From Marinibacterium anthonyi (GTDB lineage Bacteria > Pseudomonadota > Alphaproteobacteria > Rhodobacterales > Rhodobacteraceae): a stretch of DNA of 64,000 nucleotides. Numbering within the stretch: the first letter of the stretch is position 1; every line of letters begins with the position of its first letter. The position numbers were made by a program, and so were the translations under genes. The notes under the pieces were generated by a model. It was not told the origin of the DNA. It did no database searches and was given only the letters and a program-made list of their open reading frames with translations. The stretch spans positions 372,001-436,000 of the forward strand of contig CP031585.1 in NCBI GenBank assembly GCA_003217735.2. Reading direction: 5' to 3'. This document shows positions 25,154 to 33,953 of the stretch, one piece after another.

Positions 25154-26532
25154 AGGTCCAGGATCTCCGGCAGGGCGTCCAGCAGGGCGCGCGCGCCCAT
25201 GCCGACGCCGCCCTTGGGCCGGGCCGGGAAGGATCCCTGGGTCCAGCCATAGATGTCGAAATGCATATAGGGTGTTTCGGTCACGAAACGGCGCAGGAAC
25301 AGCGCGGCGGTGATCGACCCGGCGAAGCCGCCCGAAGGCGCGTTGTCCAGATCGGCGATCCCCGGTTCGATCAGCGGCTCGTAGGGGGTGTGGAAGGGCA
25401 TGCGCCAGACCGGGTCCGACACGCGGGACGCGGCCGCGCTCAGCGCCGTGGCAGAGGCGTCGCTGTCGACGTAGAAGGGCGCCAGGTCCTGCCCCACGGC
25501 GACTCGCGCCGCGCCGGTCAGCGTCGCCATCGAGACGATGAAATCCGGCTTGCCTTCGTCGGCGAGCGTCAGGGCATCGGCCAGCACCAGCCGGCCTTCG
25601 GCGTCGGTATTGTTGATCTCGACCGTGAGTCCCTTGCGCGAATGAAGGATGTCGCCGGGCCGGAAGGCATTGCCGGACACCGCGTTTTCCACCGCCGGGA
25701 TCAGCACCCGCAGTTGCAGCGGCAGGCCAAGCGCCATGATGTCATGGGCAAGCCCCAGCACGGTTGCGGCCCCGCCCATGTCCTTCTTCATCAGGCCCAT
25801 CGATGCGCCGGGCTTCAGGTTCAGACCGCCGGTGTCGAAACAGACCCCCTTGCCGACCAGCGTCAGCCTGGGTCCCTGCGTGCCCCAGTGCATGTCGATC
25901 AGGCGCGGTGCGCGGGTCGAGGCGCGCCCGACGGCGTGGATCATCGGGAAATTGGCGTCCAGAAGCGCTGCGCCTTCGGTGACCGCGATCGTCGCGTTGA
26001 ACTGACCGGCCAGCGACCGCGCGGCCGCTTCCAGTTCGGCCGGGCCCATGTCCGAAGACGGCGTGTTGATCAGGTCGCGGGTCAGCGCTTCGCCGGCGGC
26101 CAGCGCTTCGACCTTGGCGGTGTCGATGCCTTCGGGCGCCACCAGCCTTGCGCCGGCGCGCGGTTCGCCCGCGTAGCGGGTGAAGGCGTAGCCGGTCAGC
26201 AGCCAGCCCAGGCATTCGGTTTCAAGATCGCCGGCGGGCAGCGCATTGCCCAGGCGGTAGGTGCCGGCGGGCAGGGCGGCGGCGACGGCGGCCAGCGGGA
26301 AGCGGCCGCGCGCACGGACAGTGTCGGTGCCAAAGCCGCCGAGCGCGGAGGCGGGCGCGCCGTCGGCGCCGGGGATCAGGAGGGTTTCGCCCGGACGGGC
26401 GGTGAAGCCGCTGGCGCGGACCCAGGCGGTCACGGCGTCGGGCTGATCTTGAAGGAAGGCGTCAAGGCCATCCTGCGCGATGAGAAACAGGGGAAGGGCG
26501 GCCTCGTCGGTCGCAGCGAAAGTCAGGGACAT
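25150..26532 (-). CDS. Leucyl aminopeptidase family protein (M17)
   Basis: A 460-residue M17 metallopeptidase that removes N-terminal residues from peptides. Signature NTDAEGRLVLADAL, metal-ligand segments GVCFDTGGLNLK and KDMGGAATVLG are present. The N-terminal domain is shorter and more diverged than in PepA, as in PepB-like members. First gene of a two-gene operon with the NlpC/P60 peptidase (4-base overlap), which may finish breakdown of the same cell-wall peptides. Confidence 0.9.
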   Translation of the reverse strand: MSLTFAATDEAALPLFLIAQDGLDAFLQDQPDAVTAWVRASGFTARPGETLLIPGADGAPASALGGFGTDTVRARGRFPLAAVAAALPAGTYRLGNALPAGDLETECLGWLLTGYAFTRYAGEPRAGARLVAPEGIDTAKVEALAAGEALTRDLINTPSSDMGPAELEAAARSLAGQFNATIAVTEGAALLDANFPMIHAVGRASTRAPRLIDMHWGTQGPRLTLVGKGVCFDTGGLNLKPGASMGLMKKDMGGAATVLGLAHDIMALGLPLQLRVLIPAVENAVSGNAFRPGDILHSRKGLTVEINNTDAEGRLVLADALTLADEGKPDFIVSMATLTGAARVAVGQDLAPFYVDSDASATALSAAASRVSDPVWRMPFHTPYEPLIEPGIADLDNAPSGGFAGSITAALFLRRFVTETPYMHFDIYGWTQGSFPARPKGGVGMGARALLDALPEILDL

Positions 26533-26640
26533 GGCGTGCGGTCTCTTGCGGAAGGTTGGCCCAGACTAGGCCAGCCGTCAGCGTCCGCAAGAGGGGGAAC
26601 CGCAGAAACGCCCGGGTCCGGGGGGAGGCGACCCGAGGGC

Positions 26641-26666
26641 AAGGCCCGTCGGCAAGGCCCGTCGGC
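26641..26666. repeat. Tandem duplication of a 13-base unit
   Basis: AAGGCCCGTCGGC occurs twice head to tail just outside the 3' end of the Hpt-like gene. It looks like a local slippage duplication. Confidence 0.6.
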
Positions 26667-26673
26667 AAGCGTT

Positions 26674-27039
26674 TCAGACGGACAGGTCCTGCAGATCCCA
26701 GACAGCGGTCAGCGACCTGGCACCGATCCGGACCAGGCGTGTCAGCGTGGCCGACGTGGCCACCAGGTCGCCCGCGTCGATCGCCCGTGTCACGTCCCCC
26801 GCGACACGGGCCAGCGTGTTCATCCCGACCTGTTCGGCGATGGCGATCAGAGATCGGGCGCATTTGCGCAGACCGGCGATGTCGTCGCGTCGCCAGAGGC
26901 GTTCGCAATGGGACAGGCGCACGGCCAGTTCCTCGATCGCGCGACAGACCACGTCTTCGGCCCCGGCTTCGCCAAGTTGCAGATAAAGTTCCCCCAGGCG
27001 GGAGGGATCGAGCCGGACGGATTCGTCCGGCGTCAGCAT
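26674..27039 (-). CDS. Hpt-like helical protein without the phospho-acceptor histidine
   Basis: A 121-residue, all-helical protein. The segment LRKCARSLIAIAEQVGMNTL followed by DVTRAIDAGD lines up with the core of histidine phosphotransfer domains (AHxLKGxAxxxGxxxL ... E.A...GD), but Arg stands where the His should be. It could be a decayed or regulatory pseudo-Hpt. I use the ATG at 27039; the frame is open further upstream, but that part crosses the promoter region of the divergent carbonic anhydrase gene and is not protein-like. Confidence 0.5.
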   Translation of the reverse strand: MLTPDESVRLDPSRLGELYLQLGEAGAEDVVCRAIEELAVRLSHCERLWRRDDIAGLRKCARSLIAIAEQVGMNTLARVAGDVTRAIDAGDLVATSATLTRLVRIGARSLTAVWDLQDLSV

Positions 27040-27209
27040 GATAACATCCACCACATCATCCCCACATGTATGCCCCCACGGCACCGCCCAGTTTTGTATC
27101 CAAGGTGTTTGCAAAACGTTGCTTTTCGGCTCTGTTCTCTCTCGAATTTTCTCTGAAATGGGCGTATTTCCGGCTCTATGCCCCGGAAACACTGCGAGGA
27201 TTGAGGTCC

Positions 27210-27860
27210 ATGAAATACGCCCGCCCCCTGCCATCGTATTTGCTTCAGCGTTACCACGGGTGGAAGGCGACATCCTTCGCCGAGAACAAGTCCTGGTATC
27301 GCCGCCTTGCCGACGAAGGGCAGCGGCCGCGCGCCATGGTGATTTCGTGCTGCGACAGCCGGGTTCACGTGACGTCGATCTTCGGCGCGGATTCCGGTGA
27401 ATTCTTCATTCACCGCAACATCGCCAATCTCGTTCCCCCCTACGAGCCCGACGGCGATCACCACGGCACTTCGGCCACGGTCGAATACGCGGTGACGGTC
27501 CTGAAGGTGTCGCACCTGCTGGTGCTGGGCCATTCGCAATGCGGTGGCGTGCAGGGCTGCCTGCAGATGTGCAGGGGCGACGCACCCGAGCTTGAGATCA
27601 AGGAAAGTTTTGTCGGCCGCTGGATGGATATCCTCAGGCCGAAATACGATCTGGTGGCGAACCTGGAGGACCAGGCCGCCCAGGAACGCGCGCTTGAGAA
27701 GGAAGCGGTGCTGACCTCGCTCGACAACCTGATGACCTTCCCCTTTGTCGAGGCAGCGGTGAAATCGGGCGAGCTGGGCCTGCACGGGCTGTGGACCGAT
27801 ATCGGCGAGGGCGGGCTGCAGGTCTACGACCCGGCCAGCGGGCAGTTCTTGCCGGTCTGA
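27210..27860 (+). CDS. Beta-class carbonic anhydrase
   Basis: A 216-residue zinc enzyme interconverting CO2 and bicarbonate. Zinc ligands are in CCDSRVH and GHSQCGGV (Cys-Asp/Arg dyad, His, Cys). I use the ATG at 27210 with GAGG just upstream; the frame is open from 27066 but the extension is a T-rich intergenic stretch. It is divergent from the Hpt-like gene, and the 170-base spacer should hold both promoters. Confidence 0.92.
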   Translation: MKYARPLPSYLLQRYHGWKATSFAENKSWYRRLADEGQRPRAMVISCCDSRVHVTSIFGADSGEFFIHRNIANLVPPYEPDGDHHGTSATVEYAVTVLKVSHLLVLGHSQCGGVQGCLQMCRGDAPELEIKESFVGRWMDILRPKYDLVANLEDQAAQERALEKEAVLTSLDNLMTFPFVEAAVKSGELGLHGLWTDIGEGGLQVYDPASGQFLPV

Positions 27861-27989
27861 CGCCAAGGCGCTGATGCGCGGGCGGAAAAATGGGCGCGGC
27901 CGGCAGGCGCGCGCCCAGTAAAAGGCAAGTATGGGACTGAGGTCGAGGGAACTTGAGCCGGGCGGATCAACGCCGCCCGGTCGGAGATG

Positions 27990-28355
27990 TCATTGCTGTC
28001 TGAGGTACGCGTAGACACGGCACTCGCCCAGCCCGGCAGCGCGGGTGGTCTCGCAGGCGGCAATGGCTGCGTTGGCGGCGTCCTGGTTCGTCGCGTAGCC
28101 GGTCACGGCAGAGCCCTGGGCCAGGGTCACGGTATCGCAATCGCCGATCTTCGCTTCCGGATCGTAAGGCAGCGAGAAGGCGCCGATGCCGGTCAACTGG
28201 GTGGTCCGGGCCCAGTCGGTCATCGTTGCGATGGTCTGCGGGCAAAGACCGGGCGGGATCTGAAGAACGCGCGCGGGGGCATCGCTGGCAGCAGCAAGGG
28301 TTGCCCAGCCGGACAGGGCCAGGGCGGTGGTCACGATTTTAACGAAGGGGGTCAT
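27990..28355 (-). CDS. Small exported protein, unknown function
   Basis: A 121-residue protein with a signal peptide (MTPFVKIVTTALALSGWATL, then AAASDA) and four cysteines in the mature part (GLCPQ, GDCDT, AACETT, GECRV), suggesting two disulfides. No family recognised. AGAGG lies 5 bases before the ATG at 28355; upstream in-frame codons belong to an intergenic stretch. Confidence 0.65.
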   Translation of the reverse strand: MTPFVKIVTTALALSGWATLAAASDAPARVLQIPPGLCPQTIATMTDWARTTQLTGIGAFSLPYDPEAKIGDCDTVTLAQGSAVTGYATNQDAANAAIAACETTRAAGLGECRVYAYLRQQ

Positions 28356-28739
28356 CACAACCTCTGAGGGTGCGCGGCGGCGCGCCGCGCGGCTGTCGGA
28401 ACCAACCGACAGCCGTCCATGTAGGCCTTTTCGGATCGCCTGCATATCGGGCATCGCATGGGGTTTTGCGGGCATCGGCGGAAATCAGCTCATGTTTGAA
28501 ATGTTCACGTGCATTTGAGGCAGAGTTACCCATTCGCAACCACGAATCGTGATCGACGGGCGTGTGCGCGGTTCGGGCGGATCGGGCATTGCGGGCGATT
28601 TGCGTGACCGGGACGCCCCGTGCGGGAGGAAGACGCCCCGTGCGGTGGGGAAACGTCGCGACGTCGCGTCCTTGGGACCCCAGGGCCGAATCGGGGGCTA
28701 CTCTGTTAGCCTGCGACCGACTGATTCGAGGACTCCGAA
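28356..28739. other. 384-base stretch without a gene
   Basis: Two overlapping plus-strand frames here are arginine- and glycine-rich shadows with no ribosome-binding site. The only structure is a 14-base direct repeat GACGCCCCGTGCGG at 28612-28625 and 28632-28645. The promoters of the two divergent genes should lie here. Confidence 0.5.
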
Positions 28740-29276
28740 ATGCTGACGTTTCTCCGTATCCTGACCGGGCTGGTCATATTGCTGATCGTCCTGTCGGCAG
28801 GAAGCTTTCTGCTGCCCCGGGATATCGACGTGTCGCGCAAGATGATCATCGACGCGCCGCCCGAACAGGTCTTTCCCTACGTGAACTCGCTGCAGAAAAC
28901 CGAAACCTGGTCGCCCTGGATCGACCGGGATCCCGAGGTCCGGCTGACCTATGACGGGCCCGACGCCGGCGTGGGCAACAAGGTCAGCTGGACGTCGGAA
29001 CATCCGCAGGTCGGCACCGGCAGCCAGGAGATCGTCGAGAGCACGCCGAACGAATGGGTGTCCAGCGTGCTGGATTTCGGGCCGATGGGCACGGCGGACG
29101 CCTATTTCGAACTGGCGCCGGATGGCGGCAACAGCACCGAGATCACATGGGGGTTCAACATGGATGCCGGGTTGAACCCGGTGGAACGCTACATGGGGCT
29201 GTTGATGGACCGCTGGGTGGGCGGCGATTACGAAGCGGGGCTGGCCAAGCTGAAGTCGGTGGTCGAGCGCGGTTGA
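28740..29276 (+). CDS. Membrane-anchored SRPBCC (START-like) protein
   Basis: A 178-residue protein: one N-terminal membrane segment (FLRILTGLVILLIVLSAGSF) then a polyketide-cyclase/dehydrase-type SRPBCC domain (SRKMIIDAPPEQVFPYVNSL ... WSPWIDRDP). These domains bind hydrophobic ligands; the ligand is unknown. The next gene starts 49 bases downstream. Confidence 0.82.
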   Translation: MLTFLRILTGLVILLIVLSAGSFLLPRDIDVSRKMIIDAPPEQVFPYVNSLQKTETWSPWIDRDPEVRLTYDGPDAGVGNKVSWTSEHPQVGTGSQEIVESTPNEWVSSVLDFGPMGTADAYFELAPDGGNSTEITWGFNMDAGLNPVERYMGLLMDRWVGGDYEAGLAKLKSVVERG

Positions 29277-29324
29277 ACGGCGGGGATTCAGGGTTTCTTA
29301 GGGGGTTTGCGGACATCCTGGGCC

Positions 29325-29810
29325 ATGGACCTGGAAACCGAAATGCTAAGACTGCCGCGCCAGATGCGGCTGGCCCTGCACCAGATGGCCGATCAGGACG
29401 ACGTGTCGCCCGGGCAGTTTGTGCGGGGCCTTATCGGCAGGGAACTGTCGCGCCGGTCCGGGGCGAGGCCGCCTGTCAGGGCGGATGAGCAGCTTGTCGC
29501 GCCCTTGCGGGCCCGCCTCGCGGATGACCTGGCCGCCGCCAGCGGCTGGACAGATCTTGCGCGGCGATTGCGTGAAAAGGGGTTCGACCTGCGTCAGGCG
29601 GGCGGCGGGCTGGCGCTTCATGCGCATCCGGGCGGGCAACGCCTGTGCAAGGCGTCCGAACTCGGGTTCAGCTACAGCCGTCTGATGCGGCGCTTCGGGT
29701 CGCCGTTCCCGGGACACAGCCACCGCTGGCTGGCGGACCGGATGCTGCCCGCCCCCGGTCGGACGCCGGAGGCGGAAGAGGACGACTTCGAGGTCATCGA
29801 ACGGGATTGA
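29325..29810 (+). CDS. Conserved protein with ribbon-helix-helix-like N-terminus
   Basis: A 161-residue basic protein. Residues 6-45 (LRLPRQMRLALHQMADQD ... PGQFVRGLIGRELSRR) fit a ribbon-helix-helix DNA-binding unit. The second half (LARRLREKGFDLRQAGGGLA ... LCKASELGFSYSRLMRRFG) is a compact domain I have seen in uncharacterised alphaproteobacterial proteins. Role unknown, perhaps a regulator. I use the ATG at 29325. It is convergent with asd, the stops being 9 bases apart. Confidence 0.6.
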   Translation: MDLETEMLRLPRQMRLALHQMADQDDVSPGQFVRGLIGRELSRRSGARPPVRADEQLVAPLRARLADDLAAASGWTDLARRLREKGFDLRQAGGGLALHAHPGGQRLCKASELGFSYSRLMRRFGSPFPGHSHRWLADRMLPAPGRTPEAEEDDFEVIERD

Positions 29811-29819
29811 GCGTTGCGC

Positions 29820-30842
29820 TCAGGCCTTTTGCAGGATCCTGTTGCCCAGGACCTCGGCGATCTGCACCGCGTTCAGCGCCGCGCCCTTGCGCAGGTTGTC
29901 CGAAACGCACCACAGGTTGATGCCGTTGTCGATGGTCGAATCCTGGCGGATCCGGCTGATGAAGGTGGCGAAATCGCCCACGCATTCGATCGGCGTGACG
30001 TAGCCGCCGTCCTCGCGCTTGTCGATCACCATGACACCGGGCGCCTCGCGCAGGATGTCGCGGGCCTCGTCCTCGTCGAGGAAATCCTCGAACTCGATGT
30101 TGATCGCCTCGGAATGGCCGACAAAGACCGGGACGCGGACGCAGGTCGCGGTGACCTTGATCTTGGGGTCCACGATCTTCTTGGTCTCGGCGACCATCTT
30201 CCATTCTTCCTTGGTCGACCCGTCTTCCATGAAGGAGTCGATATGGGGAATGACGTTGAAGGCGATCTGCTTGGTGAACTTCCTGGCCGGCTTGTCGTCG
30301 GTCGGATTGTAGATCGACTTGGTCTGATCCCAAAGCTCGTCCATGCCGTCCTTGCCGGCGCCCGAAACGGATTGGTAGGTCGACACGACGACGCGCTTGA
30401 TCTTCGCCCGGTCATGCAGCGGCTTCAGCGCCACCACCATCTGCGCGGTCGAGCAGTTGGGATTGGCGATGATGTTCTTCTTTGAATAGCCCACGATCGC
30501 GTCGGCGTTCACTTCCGGCACGATCAGAGGCACGTCGGGGTCGTAACGGTAGAGCGAGGAGTTGTCGATCACCACGCAGCCGGCGGCCGCGGCCCGGGGC
30601 GCATAGGTCTTCGTCGCGTCCGAGCCGATCGCGAACAGCGCGATGTCCCAGCCGGTGAAGTCGAACGTGTCCAGGTCCTTGGTCTTGAGGGTCTTGTCGC
30701 CAAAGCTCACCTCGGTGCCCAGCGACTTGCGGCTGGCCAGGGCGGCGATCTCGTCCACCGGAAACTCGCGTTCGGCGAGGATGTTGAGCATTTCGCGGCC
30801 CACGTTGCCCGTGGCGCCTGCGACGACGACTTTGTAACCCAT
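29820..30842 (-). CDS. asd: Aspartate-semialdehyde dehydrogenase
   Basis: A 340-residue enzyme making aspartate semialdehyde from aspartyl phosphate, for lysine, DAP, threonine and methionine synthesis. NADP-binding VVVAGATGNVGREML is at the start, and catalytic Cys130 sits in NPNCSTAQM. The ATG at 30842 has AAGGAG 9 bases upstream; the 10 extra codons upstream in frame would swallow that site. Confidence 0.95.
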   Translation of the reverse strand: MGYKVVVAGATGNVGREMLNILAEREFPVDEIAALASRKSLGTEVSFGDKTLKTKDLDTFDFTGWDIALFAIGSDATKTYAPRAAAAGCVVIDNSSLYRYDPDVPLIVPEVNADAIVGYSKKNIIANPNCSTAQMVVALKPLHDRAKIKRVVVSTYQSVSGAGKDGMDELWDQTKSIYNPTDDKPARKFTKQIAFNVIPHIDSFMEDGSTKEEWKMVAETKKIVDPKIKVTATCVRVPVFVGHSEAINIEFEDFLDEDEARDILREAPGVMVIDKREDGGYVTPIECVGDFATFISRIRQDSTIDNGINLWCVSDNLRKGAALNAVQIAEVLGNRILQKA

Positions 30843-30940
30843 CTCTTGGTTCTCCTTTGACGGGCGGGACATAGTGGATAAGGCGCCCGAATGGAATAGG
30901 CCGGACGCCTGTCGTTGAAATCATCGCGTGGAGCGGGCCG

Positions 30941-30962
30941 AGATTTTTCGTACGAAAAATCT
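30941..30962. repeat. Perfect 22-bp palindrome between the aldolase gene and asd
   Basis: The arm AGATTTTTCGT is followed directly by its exact complement ACGAAAAATCT. It is AT-rich in GC-rich surroundings, 25 bases past the aldolase stop and 99 bases before the asd start. It could be a regulator site for asd or an RNA hairpin. Confidence 0.6.
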
Positions 30963-30987
30963 GGCACCGACCGATCGGCGCGCGCTG

Positions 30988-31758
30988 TCAGGTCGGTTTG
31001 TACTTTGCGACCTTGGCCCGGGCGGCGTTGATCATCAGGTGCACGTCGATCCCCACGGCCAGGAATCGCGTGCCATGGGCCAGGTACAATTCCGCCGTTT
31101 CGTCATCCAGTGCCAGGCAGCCCGCCGGCTTGCCGGATTCCGTGATCCGGTCGAGCGCGTCGCAGATCATCTTTTGCGCCTCGGGATGTTTCGAATTGCC
31201 CTTCAGCCCCATGTCCGCCGACAGATCCGCCGGCCCGATGAAGACCCCGTCGACACCGTCCACGGCCAGGATCGCATCCAGGTTTTCGACCCCCTTCACG
31301 CTTTCGACCTGCACCAGCACGCAGATCTGTTCATCCGCCGTGGCCACGTAATCCGGGATGCCGCCGAACCGGCCCGATCTTGCCGCCGCGGCGCCGACGC
31401 CACGGATTCCGGCGGTGGGGTAGTGACAGGCCTTCACGACCGCCTCGGCCTCATCGGCGGTTTCGACCAGCGGCACCAGGATCGTCTGGGCGCCGATGTC
31501 CAGCGTCTGCTTCAGCACCCAGTCCAGCCCCGTGGGCACCCGCACCACCGGCGAGGACGCGCTGGATTCGAGCGCGATCAGCTGGTCGCGGATCGACCGG
31601 ATGTCGTTTGGCCCGTGTTCGCCATCGATCAGCAGCCAGTCGAACCCGGCCGATCCCATGATCTCGGCCGGGGCGGCTTCGCCGAAGCTCAGCCAGCAGC
31701 CGATCAGGGTCTCGCCGGCCAGAAGGCGCTGTTTGAAGGTGTTGGTCGGTGCGGGCAT
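30988..31758 (-). CDS. HpcH/HpaI-family aldolase
   Basis: A 256-residue class II pyruvate aldolase related to 4-hydroxy-2-oxoheptanedioate aldolase. Motifs: DWLLIDGEHGPND, VLVQVESVKGVENLDAI with the metal-binding Glu, and GPADLSADMG with the metal-binding Asp. It follows the PLP decarboxylase gene in the same direction after 15 bases. An HpaR-type regulator lies divergently upstream, but the rest of the homoprotocatechuate pathway is not in the window, so the natural aldol is unknown. Confidence 0.85.
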   Translation of the reverse strand: MPAPTNTFKQRLLAGETLIGCWLSFGEAAPAEIMGSAGFDWLLIDGEHGPNDIRSIRDQLIALESSASSPVVRVPTGLDWVLKQTLDIGAQTILVPLVETADEAEAVVKACHYPTAGIRGVGAAAARSGRFGGIPDYVATADEQICVLVQVESVKGVENLDAILAVDGVDGVFIGPADLSADMGLKGNSKHPEAQKMICDALDRITESGKPAGCLALDDETAELYLAHGTRFLAVGIDVHLMINAARAKVAKYKPT

Positions 31759-31773
31759 GGTGGGTTCCTCCGG

Positions 31774-33192
31774 TTAACCTTTGTCCAATCCGTGGGCGAT
31801 CGCGCGGATGACGTCCAGCGACATCATGACATCGGCCTCGGTCGTCTCGAAGGATCCGGCCTGGAACCGGATCACAAGGTCGCCATCGACGCGGGTCTGG
31901 GTCAGGTAGATGCGCCCGTCGTCGTTGATCGCATCCACCAGCCGCTGGTTCAGCGTGTCCAGGTCCGCCGCGCCCGCGGGTTCATAGCGGAACGAGAACA
32001 GCGACCACATCGGCGGGGTCACGATACGGAAATCGGGGTCCTTGGCCAGCTGGTCGTGCAGGGCCACCGCCCATTTGACGTGATTGCGCAGGATCTGGCG
32101 CAGCCCGTCCAGCCCGTAACTGCGGATCAGGAACCAGAGCTTGAGCGCGCGAAAGCGCCGGCCCAGCGGCACCGACCATTCGGAATAGTTGATCACCCCG
32201 TCCTTGCCATGGGTCTTCAGGTACTCGGGGCGGATCGCCAGGGTGCGGACCAGGTCTTCGGGCGCGCGCACGAAATGGGCGGAGCAGTCGAAATTCGCGC
32301 CCAGCCACTTGTGCGGGTTGAAGACGATGCTGTCGGCGCCTTCGATGCCGGCCCAGAGCGGGCGGAATTCGGGGCAGATCATGGCGGAACCGGCCCAGGC
32401 GGCGTCGACATGGGTGTAAAGGCCTTCGTCCCGTGCCACCGCGATGATCTTGTCCACCGGATCGGTGGCGCCGACCCCGGTGGCGCCGACGCACAGGATC
32501 ACGCCGGCCGGTAGCAGCCCCGCCGCGCGGTCGCGGGCGATCAGGTCGCGCAGGGCGTCGGGATCCATGCCGCGCATCGGCCCGTTGACCGGCACGCGGA
32601 CCAGGTTGTCGGACCCGATGCCGGCAATCCACACCGCCCGGTCGATCGAAGTATGAACTTCGGCCGAGCAATAGATCCTGAGCGGCGTGCGCCCGAACAG
32701 CCCGGTGGCGTTGCCGGTGAAGGCCAGCGCCTTCTCGCGCATGGTCAGAACCGCGGCCAGGGTCGCGGTCGACGCGCTGTCCTGAATCACCCCCGAGAAA
32801 CCGTCCGGCAGGCCAATGGCCTGGCGCAGCCAATCCATGACTCGGGTTTCCATTTCGGTTCCGGATGGCGAAGTTTGCCAAATGAGACAATTCGGCGCGA
32901 TTGCCGAGACCAGGAATTCAGCCAAAACGGATGGCGCTGCCGCATTCGAGTTGAAATAGGCGAAAAACCGCGGGTGCTGCCAATGGGTGATACCCGGCAT
33001 CACGATGGTCTCGAAGTCCTTGAAAATCCGTTCCATGGGCTCGGGATCTTCGGGGGGACCAGGGGGCAGGGCGGCCAGAACCTGGCCCGGCTCCGTCTGG
33101 GCGCGAACTGGATTTTTCCCAATGGTTTCACGGTATTCACGGGTCCAGTCGGCGATGCGATGCGCCCAGTCACCAAATTCCGTCCACTTCAT
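31774..33192 (-). CDS. PLP-dependent amino-acid decarboxylase (group II)
   Basis: A 472-residue enzyme of the aromatic-L-amino-acid/DOPA decarboxylase family. PLP lysine Lys295 is in NPHKWLGANFDC, the ring-stacking region is in SAEVHTSIDRA and the cofactor Asp in HVDAAWAGSAM. Homologues decarboxylate aromatic amino acids or convert them oxidatively to arylacetaldehydes. The ATG at 33192 has GAGGAG 6 bases before it. Paired with the aldolase and opposite an HpaR-like regulator, it suggests aromatic amine or hydroxyphenylacetate-linked metabolism; that is inference. Confidence 0.87.
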   Translation of the reverse strand: MKWTEFGDWAHRIADWTREYRETIGKNPVRAQTEPGQVLAALPPGPPEDPEPMERIFKDFETIVMPGITHWQHPRFFAYFNSNAAAPSVLAEFLVSAIAPNCLIWQTSPSGTEMETRVMDWLRQAIGLPDGFSGVIQDSASTATLAAVLTMREKALAFTGNATGLFGRTPLRIYCSAEVHTSIDRAVWIAGIGSDNLVRVPVNGPMRGMDPDALRDLIARDRAAGLLPAGVILCVGATGVGATDPVDKIIAVARDEGLYTHVDAAWAGSAMICPEFRPLWAGIEGADSIVFNPHKWLGANFDCSAHFVRAPEDLVRTLAIRPEYLKTHGKDGVINYSEWSVPLGRRFRALKLWFLIRSYGLDGLRQILRNHVKWAVALHDQLAKDPDFRIVTPPMWSLFSFRYEPAGAADLDTLNQRLVDAINDDGRIYLTQTRVDGDLVIRFQAGSFETTEADVMMSLDVIRAIAHGLDKG

Positions 33193-33323
33193 CGCGACCT
33201 CCTCAGCGTGCTGAGGCACGGCTTACCCAACGAGGCCGTCCGGCGCCAGCCCCGCCAGCGAGATGCCCGAAGGGACAGTTTTAGAGACCCTTTGCAAAAG
33301 TTAATAAATAGTTAAATTAAGAA

Positions 33324-33337
33324 AGCGGATTTCCGCT
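33324..33337. promoter_or_regulatory. Palindromic operator candidate for the HpaR-like regulator
   Basis: AGCGGA-TT-TCCGCT is a perfect inverted repeat 36 bases before the regulator start, beside an AT-rich stretch with repeated GTTAA (33310-33355). MarR proteins commonly bind such sites between divergent genes. Confidence 0.45.
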
Positions 33338-33372
33338 ATTGCGCTTTTTGTTAACCAGTTCAAAATTCAACC

Positions 33373-33822
33373 ATGAGTGAATCTATTCCTCCCACTTCCC
33401 GTTCGTTGCCGATCGTGCTGTTGCGCGCGCGGGAACAGGTCATGGGGCCGATCCGCGCGATGTTGCAGGATGTCGGCATCACCGAACAGCAATGGCGCGT
33501 GCTGCGCGTGCTGGACGAATACGGTCCGTCGGACCCGACGCGGATCGCCCACGCGGCGTCCCTGCTGTTGCCCAGCCTGACGCGCATCCTGCAGAAGCTG
33601 GAGGCCAAGCGGCTGATCGAACGCGACACCGATCCCATCGACCGTCGCCGCCAGATCGTCCAGATCACCCCGGCCGGCGGGGCGCTGATCGCCGAGAACA
33701 GGGAAACCTCGATCCAGCTGGCGCGGATCGTCGAAGACCGGTTGGGGCAGGAGAAGTACGATCAGCTTCTGAGCCTGCTGAACGATCTCAGCACGCTTGA
33801 CCTGAACGGAAAATCGCAGTGA
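33373..33822 (+). CDS. MarR-family regulator, HpaR type
   Basis: A 149-residue winged-helix repressor. The N-terminus (SLPIVLLRAREQVMGPIRAM, then LQDVGITEQQWRVLRVL) and the wing (DTDPIDRRRQIVQIT) match HpaR, which controls homoprotocatechuate genes and responds to hydroxyphenylacetates. It is divergent from the PLP decarboxylase-aldolase pair with a 180-base spacer holding a palindrome. Confidence 0.85.
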   Translation: MSESIPPTSRSLPIVLLRAREQVMGPIRAMLQDVGITEQQWRVLRVLDEYGPSDPTRIAHAASLLLPSLTRILQKLEAKRLIERDTDPIDRRRQIVQITPAGGALIAENRETSIQLARIVEDRLGQEKYDQLLSLLNDLSTLDLNGKSQ

Positions 33823-33953
33823 CCCGCACAGCTTGTGGCGCGCTCTTGATCACCGACACGCCGGCGTCGCATTTTTATTACGCAGCTTCCGCTTCGGGGC
33901 CGCTTTGCGTTTCCACCTTTTGAAATCGCCAACCTTGCTGCTACGGTCGCCCC

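Noticed and set aside
28612-28645. Possible CRISPR-like or satellite repeat
   Set aside because: Only two 14-base copies with a 20-base period; no further units or cas genes.
28549-28954. Plus-strand frames upstream of and overlapping the SRPBCC gene
   Set aside because: They are shadows or intergenic runs with no ribosome-binding site; the SRPBCC frame has clear domain motifs.
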